From Incurvaria masculella (lineage: Eukaryota; Arthropoda; Insecta; Lepidoptera; Incurvariidae): a DNA stretch of 64,000 nt. The notes beneath the pieces were generated by a model. The model searched no databases. It was not told where the DNA came from and worked only from the letters and a program-made list of their open reading frames with translations. Each line of letters opens with the position of its first letter. Positions within the stretch are counted from its first letter, which is position 1. Location of the stretch: the NCBI GenBank assembly GCA_946894095.1, contig OX335643.1, forward strand, positions 5,877,036-5,941,035, in the 5' to 3' direction. The position numbers were made by a program, and so were the translations under genes. Positions 40,701 through 52,700 of the stretch are shown here, piece after piece.

Positions 40701-43700
40701 GTACTGGAGACGGACTCGAATGTTACGCTTCCGCTTGAAGGAACTGAGTAGTTGCATCTGTGCACGACAAAAAAAGCTAAAAACGTGAACAAAAGGTTTC
40801 CTTTGGCAGGATTGATATTTGTGCTCCTAAGAATAATTTCAGAAATGGGTGCCACCTGAAATATCGATGCGGGTAGGGGGGTGGGGGAGGGGGTCAAAGA
40901 TTTCGACCGCCCTACTTCACTCTGAGCTTTATAACTGCGTCATTTTAGCTATTAGGGCATGTTTGGTATCGTTTCCGTATAAACAAGGGACGCCCAATTC
41001 ATTTCTGTAATCAAATTTCCACGGATGAGTAGTAAAAACCTAAGATATAAAAAAAATCAAATTTCACTTACGACTTTTGCCAATTTATGTGAGAACTGAG
41101 ACTACGGGCTCTGATCACGGAGGAACGAAGTTGTTCGTACGATTAGAAATGTTTATCTCATTATTCTTAATTTTATGTAATTTTAGAACTAAAATTTACT
41201 TATTAAGAAAATATAGGGTGAAATGCACAACATCTACGGTTAAGGTGGCCCTTCCCGGCGTGACCAACACACATGCGGGCACCGTACAAAACCGTGCTAT
41301 TGCGCTCTAGGACCTTCTATGTTTCAAGGAATAAGACAGGCTCCGTGATGAGAAGGATGCAACATGTTCACAAAGCAGACAATGCGCATAGTGTTTGATT
41401 TGGTAAGATTTACGAAAATTTTAATTACGAAACGACTTCTAGCTAAAAGTAAACCACGACCGCTGTAGTCAAAAATCTGACAAAAACTAAATTGATTAAA
41501 AATTTTCATGAAACAAGCTATGTCTGATGACTAATCTTTTTAAGATTTTATGGTTTAGTCCACCTCCAAAGTTATTGTATAAAACACGCGATAAATTCGA
41601 ACTTTCAAACCTTATAACTTAGAAACCGAACACAAATGTGCAATGCCAACGGTCGTCAGACATCTAGTTCGATCAAATAAAGCTATTTTTTTAAAAATTT
41701 TGGATCTCTGACATGATATGGGCATGATCTTCTTTATTTTATTTTATTTTATTTGGGAAATCAACAGCGTGTTACATCACAAGTTAACATAATATATGAG
41801 CTAAAATATGTTGCCAATTACAGATTTCCTCTAATATAAACAAAGTAAAAGTAGACACCAGACACAAATTCTGGTTAAGTATAGAACGTTCATTACAGTA
41901 CATAAGTTGTATTTAAATTAGGTAATAGTAATTAGGTAATAAGCTAATTGCTTAAATTTAAATGATACATTTTCTTTCTAGACGACCTTGTGCTTGTTTA
42001 ATGTGTGAATGTGAGTGGGTGTTTGTGAATGAGATGGCCTGAGGGTGTGAGGGTGTGTTAGGGTGTGCGAGGGTGTGTTAGTGTGTGTGTGTATGTGAGA
42101 GAGAGAGGGAGGGTGTGTGTATGGGTGAGTGATATGTGTTTCATATTTATCTGTTTTCTGTATCTTTTAAGATATTTAGTATTTTTATTTTAAACTCTCT
42201 TTTTGTGTTTATAAAAGGATCAACATCATTAAAGTTACGATTGTACTTATTGAAGATTCGAAACATGACCGAATTTTGAACGTAGTTTGTGTAATGTAGG
42301 GGGATATTGAATAAGTGTGTATGTCGTGTGCGTCGCGTTGGCACGTTAATTCCAATTTCGCCGACGAGCTCCGGACAGTCGACTCGACTATTCACTAGGT
42401 CATACAGCAGCCCCATATCCAGTACGGTTCTTCTATCTTCTAGTGGAAGTATATTGTAAAATGTACAGCTCCTTTTATAAGAATCAAACTTTTGCTTACT
42501 TTTGAAGTTTAAAAATTTAATGATTTTTTTTTGTATTCTTTCAATTAGGTCTGAATGGGTTATGTATTGAGGAGACCAAATACACGAACTATATTCAAGA
42601 ATACTTCTGACATATGCAAAGTACATTGTCTTTAAGCACTCAATATTTTTAAATGGTTTGGCAACTCTCATAATAAATCCCAGGTTCTTGTATGCTTTAT
42701 CTGCAATGGCATCTATGTTATAGGTAAACAGTAGCTTTGTATCCATTATTACACCTAGATCACGTATAGTTTTAGTCTTAGAAATTGGAATGTTGTTTAA
42801 TGTGTAATCAAATACTATGGGATTCGATCTGCGGGTGAATGTTATGTGCTGACATTTACTAGCATTTACATTAATCCTATTGACAGTATAATAATCTGAG
42901 AGGTCATTTAGTTCTTTTTGAAGTTGCAAACAATCAGAATGAGAACGAATAACTTGTATCACCTTTCTTTCCACGTTTGTATGGGTAGTTGAGCGGGAAG
43001 AATTACAGAATAACAGAATTAAAATCAGTGGGTTATGGCTTGGCTGTCGAAATTCGACCGGACTTCCGGGTGGAATATATTTTCTTCCTTGTCCGGTAAA
43101 CATACTCGAGGAATGCATTTTGCCATGCATTTTGCATTTTACATCTGCCATGTTTCGCAAAAATAGGCGCGATCGAAAAGCAAACATTTCGTCACGAATG
43201 CGGGCTGTTCCATGGTTCCAAATCCATCTAAATCTGTAGGTAAACTCCTCTTTCCCGGGGAGGACCCGTCAGGCTTGGTACCATCGCATTCGATAAAAAG
43301 GTGGCCGAAACGGCAATGACAAATTGTCTGTGTTTTCCATCCAGTTCAATGTAGCCGTGCTCATAAAGGGACGGTCCAACGACTTCGGGAATATGATGTG
43401 TTCGGCTAATACATTCACAAGTACCGACACACCGCACGGGAACTAAGCACCATACATGCTCCTTGCATTGAACGGCTACATTTAAATGGATGGAAAGCAT
43501 GGATGTAAAAACGGTATCACCGTAACCGGACTTACACATACATTGTCGTTAAAATTGCCAATGCCTACGGTGGCGTTTACTGTGACGCGCTCCGTACCTG
43601 TCGATTGGAAACAATGCGAGCGGTATCAGATAAGAAGTACGTTTTCTTACACACGAACGGTTCGCTTGCGAGACAGTGAAAGTGTGGGTTAGGTTGCTTA

Positions 43701-46700
43701 CGTACATAATGTATGCACGTAGACGCACGTCACTTGTTCCTATGCATACTTCTCTAATTGATCCACATAGTTACAACGATTTTTTTCCAGGCGGTTCATT
43801 AGCTTTCAATTCAGACGTATGGCATCCTGATTCTGAAAATAAAAAAACATTTTCATCTATCAACTTTAGTTTTGGAGATATTACATATATTTAATTTTGT
43901 AGAAAAATACAAAAAATTATACCATAAACAATATTGAATTATCGAAAGCAGCCAAAAATGATCTTTTTAATGATTTTCTTGCATGAGATACTGGTGGTAG
44001 ATCTCGTTTCAAACTGCAGCAATAATCTGCCATCAAATGCACATCCCATCTGCCCTTCTATCGTTCCTCCATGGTGCGAATTTCTTGATGCAATCTTTCT
44101 TCTTGTTCATCACTAAAGTGGCAAAAAGATTTTTAGGAAAGTGATCCAGATGAGAGTGTAAATAATGAAGTTTTACGCTCATGTTGCAACCAAGATCTTT
44201 CAAACATATTAACAAATGTTGGACCAAGTCTTGGTAGTTTAATAGTCCGTGTACGCGGTTTTTACGAAATCTGTCACCGATTTTCTATAATTTTTAAAAA
44301 CATATTCACCACAAATAAAGCAAAAACGTTTAAACAACGTCTCCTCGATGTACACATCGCTATAAATTATCTTAATTGATATCAACACTGTATTAAATTC
44401 GTAAATGTAAAATACCAAAAAGCTATGTACGGAAAATAAAAGCTGATAGATAGAAACGGCTGGTAGATTAAAATTTACCGTATCAAAAGATAAAAGAAAA
44501 GTGAAAAAAACTTCCGGAAAATTTTAAAAAGTAAAATTTTGTAACCATGTGAATCAATCGTGCTGAACATTGACGAGCGGCCATCAATGCACAATGAATG
44601 AATGAATAATGGAAGAAGCGGCAATAAAAAACTGTTGGCCTATAATAATAATAATAATAGTTCTTTATTTCAGACCAGAAGTCCTTAGACGTGATTACAT
44701 TTTAACACAACATACTAACTATTAAGGGGCGTCCATTTATTACGTGAAGCGTTTAGGGGGCAAGGGGGTTGAGCCGAATCTCACCCGATTTCACGTAGGT
44801 AAATATTACGTAACTTATTTTTCGTCTAGAAACAATGTAAAATGGCAAGAAAACTGGGTTCTCAGAAAAAATCGTAGCTTATCTCGCACAACCTTATCTA
44901 AAGAATGGCCCGTTTGAATACATCCAATGCAATCAAGCACAGATTATCGTTTTTAGGGTTCCGTACCCAAAGGGTGCCAGCGGAACCCTATTAATACGCC
45001 TCTGCTGTCCGTCCGTCCGTCTGTCACAGGGCTGTATCTCAGTACCCGTAACAGATAGACAGCTGAAATTTTCACAGAGTGTGTATTTATTTTGCCGCTA
45101 TAACAAGAAATAGGTAAGATAAAAAAATAATTAAAATTAAAGGGAAGGCAATAACGTGATTTTTTTGTATTAAATCTTTTACGATGGTACGGAACCCTTC
45201 GTGTGCGAGTCCGACTCGCACTCGGCCGGTTTTTACACTAAGAATACGCATTGTGAAAAATCTCACGTGAGGTAACGAGGGGAAGGAGCGGGTCGAGAGA
45301 AATCTCACGACATCTCACCAGGGGGGTAGGGGAGGCAAAAATGGACGCCCCCTACGAGTTACGCATTTCTTACCACTAAATTGCTTCGACAACCTACTTC
45401 GCAGGCTTACACCATTGCACAGAGCATTTAAGGGATACATGAAATCGCCCGTAATTCGCACGGCAGCCTAGAAAGCGCCTTGGAGAGCATGGACACTTGG
45501 CCACCGCTGGCCACGAAAATGATATCGTGACATGGGCTTATATCACGAAAAAGAATTTAATTACGCTTTGATTGTCGTCCTAAATTTTTTGACGCGGTAA
45601 TGGGAATACTACTCCGTCCTACTACCATTAATATAACCATTACTACGTAAGAACAGGGGGTCCATTCAGGGCAAGAGTGAGTTCGAGTTCGGGAGTGAGT
45701 TAACCTAAAAATAGCTGGGAAATATTTTTTTATTTAAATAACGGAACCGTTATTTATACTTCCAACGTATTTACGGGACAGACCAGATTTTTACCTAACT
45801 GCAATCATGTTCAAGAAGTGTGGGAACATTGACTATGTAAAAAAGTGAGTTGATATTTAGTTACGAATTCGAACTCACTCTTGCCCTGAATTGACCCCCA
45901 GGTCCTTCCATGGGCAACAACGGAGCAACAAATGTGGTGTTCATAGAGTGGTGTTCGATGCGTCGCGGGGACACTATTTGTCGCCTGACAGCCGCTCGCT
46001 CTCGTCATGCGCCTGTGCCTCTGGCTAATAATGCGCCCCAAAAATGCCCGATTGTGTGGTTACGCCGTTCAAGGATTACATAAACAACGCAAGGAAGGAC
46101 GGAATATCGGAATACAGCAACAGGCGACATAATTGTATGAAAGGGCATATCCTCACCTTTTACATATCACTGCCTACTACTGCGTCCACGTTCACACGTC
46201 CTCAGTCGTGTCGAGTCAACAGTGTAGGACGGAGGTCAACACGCGCCCACGGTGCGTCTTGTTGCCCGCGCGCGTAAAAGGCGCGCCGAATATTCCGTGT
46301 CAAGGGGAAAGAAAGGCAAAGACGGTTGATTGGAAACCCCACTTCACAACGGATCGCTGTTGTGTGCTTTCAAATTAATAGACAGAGAGGTACTCGATTT
46401 GACAGATACGTGCGCATTGCGTTTCGAATTCCTCTAGTTCCCGACTGAGATATTCCACTAGTTAGATATTGTCCGCATCTTCGGACCTCAGATAAAAAAG
46501 GACGGAGATGTGCCATCTAGATCGCCTGAAATAAGACCCGCTGTAGCTATTTCTGTCCCCCCACAAACTCGACCTTATTCCTCTTCTTCCAACGTGTTCA
46601 AAATTTACCATATTTCATCATTTGGCGCCGAAGGATATAACATGCTTAGTTGATACAGAATAAACCAGTGAGTCATATGCTGAGATAAAAAGTCGTCACC

Positions 46701-49700
46701 GAAACGAATGCTAACGCAAAGTAGTACTTTGTGACGTCACTTTGACACATTTTGTATGGACGAAATCTCAAAGTAATTCAAATTTACGTCACAAAGTACT
46801 ACCTACTTTTCGTTAGTCTTAGTTTCTGTTACGACTATTTATCTCAGCCTTAGATGTGACTGAATTTACTTGTAGTTGTGGCGACATATGTAAGCTATAC
46901 CCATCCTTAGATATGACAGCATTTACTAGTGATGACCATCCCTAGATGTGTCAGAATTTACTAGTGATAACCATATTTACCTGAATATTGATATTAATAG
47001 CATTCCTTAGATGTTACAAAATTTACCGGCGATAATCATTCTTAGATGCGACAAAATTTACCAGAGATTACCATCCGTAGTTGTGACAGAAAACACATGA
47101 GGGATAACTATCATTAGTTGTGACAAAATATGCAAGTGATAACCATCCTTAGAACATAATATACACAGCGAGAAGATATAATTTACTAGAAATAATAATT
47201 CTTAGATAGCACGAAATTTACCAGTGATAATATCTATCTTCATTCTTAGATGGGACATAGTTTTACTTGTGATGGAAAATATTAGTCGTGACAAAATATG
47301 CAAGTAATAACCTTCCTTAGATGTGACATAATGTAGTGATAATATCACTATGTAACAAAATATGCTACATGTGAATTGACGATCTTGAGACGGCCTCAGT
47401 GACTATAGATTTTTTTTAGATTCGTCTCCATAACTTAAATGCCGATCATCTCCACCAGATGTAACCTTTCCTTTCGATCGCAAAAATAATCCAAATAGAC
47501 CGGGATAGATACGGTTTGAGAAGCATATGTAATCCGAAATGAATTTTTTTTTCTCAGAAATATATAATTTCATGTTCATATGCTTACATTAAGTTTGCAA
47601 CATTTAGAGGGGCCCGGAAGATAGAAAAAAAGATTAAAATATATTAAAAAATATATATCTCCTAAACAAATTTTTAGAAACGGTATTAAAAAAGTTTATA
47701 TGTTAAGTCTTATAAGGCGTAATGTAACTATGAATTTGCAACAATTTTGTAATTACGGAAATGTATTTTAAAAAATGTTTTTACTAAAAAAAATCTATGC
47801 CGCGAACCTTACTTGCTAATGCTATATTTCTTTCTAGAATATGTAAAAGAAAATTAATTTTTTTATTCTGTATAGTTTTTAGAATGTTGCAAGTCTTGGA
47901 ACAGTGTTTTTTTTTAATGAAAACTTTCTCATGCTATAAATTGGTATACAAAAAATCTCTGGTAATCTAGGTCAGTCCCCGCGCCTGTGCTTACATGCGC
48001 TACATTCACACAGCGAAGTGGGTTTAGGTCCGTGTGCGAGATAAAACTGATATTTACAGCAAAGATTTAATTAAACCTTGTTCCAGACAACTTGTGTTGT
48101 TGCAAAATGAATAGCATCTTCTTGATAGATGAAACTATACAACGAACTATTTTAACCGTATTTCGAATTTTTTGTTTAGCTTTTGTGTGAATGTAAAAAT
48201 TATAAATGAAAAAAAATGTGCTTCTAATATTTGCAACATTTTACAAATTTCACTGAAAATAGAGTTTGCGGTCAGTTTCCAATTTCAGGAAATAAAATAG
48301 AGTTTTCATTATTTGCTTTCCAGATATTATGAAAAATATATTTACACAGTTCCGTAAATTAAAAATTGTAGCAAATTCACAGTAATATTACACCTAAAAT
48401 TAGCTAACATATAACATTTGAAATAACATTTCTAAATATTTGTTTATGAGATATCATTTTTTAAACATATTTCATACTTTATTTCTATCTTCCGGATCCC
48501 CCAAAATGTTGCAAACTTAATGTACACACGTCCACATGAAATACTACGTTTATGAGAAAAAAAAATGCATTTCGGATTTAATGTTTTTCTAAGTGCTGAT
48601 TTAAGCCTAAAGTTCCTGGAGTAAAACGTTGTTTTTCTTCATTCCAGATGTACCGTCGTGCTGTTCAACCAGCGGAAGAACCGCCAGACGCACGTGCTCA
48701 ACGCGTCGCGCAAGTCGGTCACGTGCGTCGCGTTCAGCCCGGACGGGCGCTACCTCGCCACCGGCGAGTGCGGGCACGCGCCGGCCGTGCGCGTGTGGGA
48801 CCTGCAGGACCCGAGCGCCGCGGCCGCCGCGGTGCAGGTCGCCGAGTTCTCGGGCCACACGCACGGAGTCTGCTGCGCGGTCAGTGTGTGCACCTAGTCG
48901 CTCTAGTCTGTCGGTCACGTGCGTCGCGTTCAGCCCGGACGGGCGCTACCTCGCCACCGGCGAGTGCGGGCACGCGCCGGCCGTGCGCGTGTGGGACCTG
49001 CAGGACCCGAGCGCCGCGGCCGCCGCGGTGCAGGTCGCCGAGTTCTCGGGCCACACGCACGGAGTCTGCTGCGCGGTCAGTGTGTGCACCTAGTCGCTCT
49101 AGTCTGTCGGTCACGTGCGTCGCGTTCAGCCCGGACGGGCGCTACCTCGCCACCGGCGAGTGCGGGCACGCGCCGGCCGTGCGCGTGTGGGACCTGCAGG
49201 ACCCGAGCGCCGCGGCCGCCGCGGTGCAGGTCGCCGAGTTCTCGGGCCACACGCACGGAGTCTGCTGCGCGGTCAGTGTGTGCACCTAGTCGCTCTAGTC
49301 TGTCGGTCACGTGCGTCGCGTTCAGCCCGGACGGGCGCTACCTCGCCACCGGCGAGTGCGGGCACGCGCCGGCCGTGCGCGTGTGGGACCTGCAGGACCC
49401 GAGCGCCGCGGCCGCCGCGGTGCAGGTCGCCGAGTTCTCGGGCCACACGCACGGAGTCTGCTGCGCGGTCAGTGTGTGCACCTAGTCGCTCTAGTCTGTC
49501 GGTCACGTGCGTCGCGTTCAGCCCGGACGGGCGCTACCTCGCCACCGGCGAGTGCGGGCACGCGCCGGCCGTGCGCGTGTGGGACCTGCAGGACCCGAGC
49601 GCCGCGGCCGCCGCGGTGCAGGTCGCCGAGTTCTCGGGCCACACGCACGGAGTCTGCTGCGCGGTCAGTGTGTGCACCTAGTCGCTCTAGTCTGTCGGTC

Positions 49701-52700
49701 ACGTGCGTCGCGTTCAGCCCGGACGGGCGCTACCTCGCCACCGGCGAGTGCGGGCACGCGCCGGCCGTGCGCGTGTGGGACCTGCAGGACCCGAGCGCCG
49801 CGGCCGCCGCGGTGCAGGTCGCCGAGTTCTCGGGCCACACGCACGGAGTCTGCTGCGCGGTCAGTGTGTGCACCTAGTCGCTCTAGTCTGTCGGTCACGT
49901 GCGTCGCGTTCAGCCCGGACGGGCGCTACCTCGCCACCGGCGAGTGCGGGCACGCGCCGGCCGTGCGCGTGTGGGACCTGCAGGACCCGAGCGCCGCGGC
50001 CGCCGCGGTGCAGGTCGCCGAGTTCTCGGGCCACACGCACGGAGTCTGCTGCGCGGTCAGTGTGTGCACCTAGTCGCTCTAGTCTGTCGGTCACGTGCGT
50101 CGCGTTCAGCCCGGACGGGCGCTACCTCGCCACCGGCGAGTGCGGGCACGCGCCGGCCGTGCGCGTGTGGGACCTGCAGGACCCGAGCGCCGCGGCCGCC
50201 GCGGTGCAGGTCGCCGAGTTCTCGGGCCACACGCACGGAGTCTGCTGCGCGGTCAGTGTGTGCACCTAGTCGCTCTAGTCTGTCGGTCACGTGCGTCGCG
50301 TTCAGCCCGGACGGGCGCTACCTCGCCACCGGCGAGTGCGGGCACGCGCCGGCCGTGCGCGTGTGGGACCTGCAGGACCCGAGCGCCGCGGCCGCCGCGG
50401 TGCAGGTCGCCGAGTTCTCGGGCCACACGCACGGAGTCTGCTGCGCGGTCAGTGTGTGCACCTAGTCGCTCTAGTCTGTCGCTCACGTGAGTGTCGTTCA
50501 GCCCGGACGGGCACCTTCTCCATCCCTCGAGGGCTAATATTGAAATTCACATTTGCCTATGATTCACAGTCACGAACTATCTTATTCATGGAATGACCCT
50601 GTATAATTATTCTAATTAGAGTGCGATGACACAACATACAATTTATCAGCGGTGATTGATGGATTGTCCATATAACCTGCACAGAAATAAGTTTATTTAA
50701 GGTGGGATAAAAAAAAACAACAAAATATCCCCATGGATGCTTCACATAAAATCTTTCGTATCTTTATATTCATTGAAGTACAAGTATATTCAATGTGATC
50801 CCATTGATCTCAGTGATCAATCGGTGAGCACAGACTTTAAAAATGTTTGCCCATGGACCTTTTTTTTTCTTTTTCAGGCCTTCTCTATGTCATCGAAATA
50901 TCTAGTCTCGGTCGGCTCCCAGCACGACATGATCGTTAACGTATGGGACTGGAAGAATAACCTCAAGCTAGCTTCGAACAAGGTAAAGTTCGCCACAAAC
51001 GAATTTGATTTTAGATATATTTTTTCTGTATTCTACTTAGATTTCTTAAATTATGAAGGGTTTGCTTGTTGGTTCGAGTTCCAGCTTTATTACTGTTATT
51101 ACTGTGTGATCGCTTCACGATTAATCCTACACGAATATCATCAGCGGTCAGATTGCTGACGCCTCTGTTTCATAATATATGTATAAAAGTTGCTTCCAAT
51201 TTTATAAAAGTTTCGAATCACTGAGTATCACGAGAATTCTACCCAATTTCTACCGTTCTAACTAAAAAATAATCCCCAACCACCATTTTGGCTTCAGACG
51301 CAAACATTTATTTATTTATTTACGACATAATAATATGTAGGTAAATACATATAAAACTAAAAATAACATATTCATAGTGTAATGTAAATTACAGGCCTAT
51401 ACAATTTCCTACAAGCAAAGACGGCCTAATTAATTTAAGTACTAGTTACACACAAAAATTAATTAAATTTTTAAAAGAGAAAAACTCACTGAGTGAAAGA
51501 AATATGACAAGGAAAAAAAAACAAATCAATTGCTGAATGTCCTGCCATGGCAACAGATTAAAAGGATGAAAATTGTACGATGGTTGGCTTCATTCAGTAG
51601 ACTGTTAATATGTGCACGGTGTAGGTGAATCCGTACCACGAACAACGAATTCCTTAGTCGTCTCTTAGGGTTTTCAATTCATTTTTAATACTTTATCTTA
51701 TTATTACAGGTGTCATCTCGTGTTATGGCAGTAAGCTTTGCGGAAAATGGCAACTACTTCGTCACAGTGGGATTCCGGCTTGTCAAATTTTGGTATCTCG
51801 AGTATTCAAGAAATGCTAAGGTATGACTCTATGTCGACTATGTCACTGTTCTATTGTTTTGTTGGTTGTCTCCTAAAACAGAATACGGTTAATGTTTACA
51901 GTAGTACACAGGCTAAACAAAATAAACGGAAATTGTGCATAATATTTTTTTTTCTATTCAATATTAAAATGATCCCCTATAAAGTAATCACCATTCGATA
52001 TAATACACGTCTTACAGTGTCTTTTCCATTATTTAAGGAGCGTGTGCATCAAAGTAGATGGCGCCACGGTCGTTCGTAGTTATTTCTGCTATAACTCCTT
52101 AAAAACAGGATGTCAAAAACGATTACGGTAGTGGCGAGCACATAAAGCAATGCATTTTTTTACTTGACAGTTCGATTCGGTCTTTATCGGCCAAATCGGG
52201 CAACTAAGGTTTGTGGCATCAATAAAGTCTCTGTAGATGATGAATAAAAATTACCCTATTTGTCAGTCGAAGGAGCCGGTGCCGCTGATGGGCCGCTCGG
52301 CGATCCTCGGCGAGCAGAAGGACAACGAGTTCTGCGACGTGCGGTGCGGCCGCGGCGCCACCGCCGACAGCACGTACGCGATCACGCGCAGCGGCCTGCT
52401 CTGCCAGTTCAACAGTCGGCGGCTGCTCGACAAGTGGCTCGAGCTGCGGGTCAGTCGCCTCTTCTCTCTTGCATCCTTGCTCTTTCTGTCTCACATTATC
52501 TGTCTCCTTTACTCAATGTGCATCTTTATTAATACTTCCTAATTTCTCACTTGATTTGTCTCCTATTCTCTTTCATTCCTCTAGATTCAACTTTTATTAA
52601 TCTCTGTCTCCATTTCGTGATTTGAAATAACATCTTTCATCGCCGTTATGTTACGAATTTCTTTCGGGATCATTGCTTTATTGATTCTCCCCTCTTTGTT

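Larger units (their letters stand above)
27750..48647 (+). other. Intron 2 (about 20.9 kb)
   Basis: Donor GTGAGT at 27750, acceptor 'cttcattccag' ending 48647. No host exon is recognisable. Listed repeats fill roughly half. Unassigned AT-rich stretches of more than 300 bp are about 27910-28960, 29370-30080, 31046-31650, 35150-36470, 40130-41235, 42966-43190, 43510-43940, 44240-44640 and 45240-46670. The phrase 'caggttcgatgcggtttgta' type near 27820 resembles one near 2960. 'tacagggtgtcccgtaagta' near 31324 is a phrase common at insect transposon ends, but I find no partner for it. Confidence 0.8.

Noticed and set aside
42963..43187. N-terminal 75 codons of the frame ending at 42147
   Set aside because: Unrelated to reverse transcriptase; read-through of host DNA upstream of a 5'-truncated LINE.
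48715..50478. CRISPR-like regular array
   Set aside because: Units are contiguous and identical with no unique spacers, and the unit is exon sequence of a eukaryotic gene.
48648..50596. Long overlapping GC-rich reading frames (up to 213 codons, both strands) across the tandem array
   Set aside because: They arise because a 196-bp unit without stops in some phases is repeated; the phase shifts every unit and only the exon 3 frame of the first unit matches a protein family.
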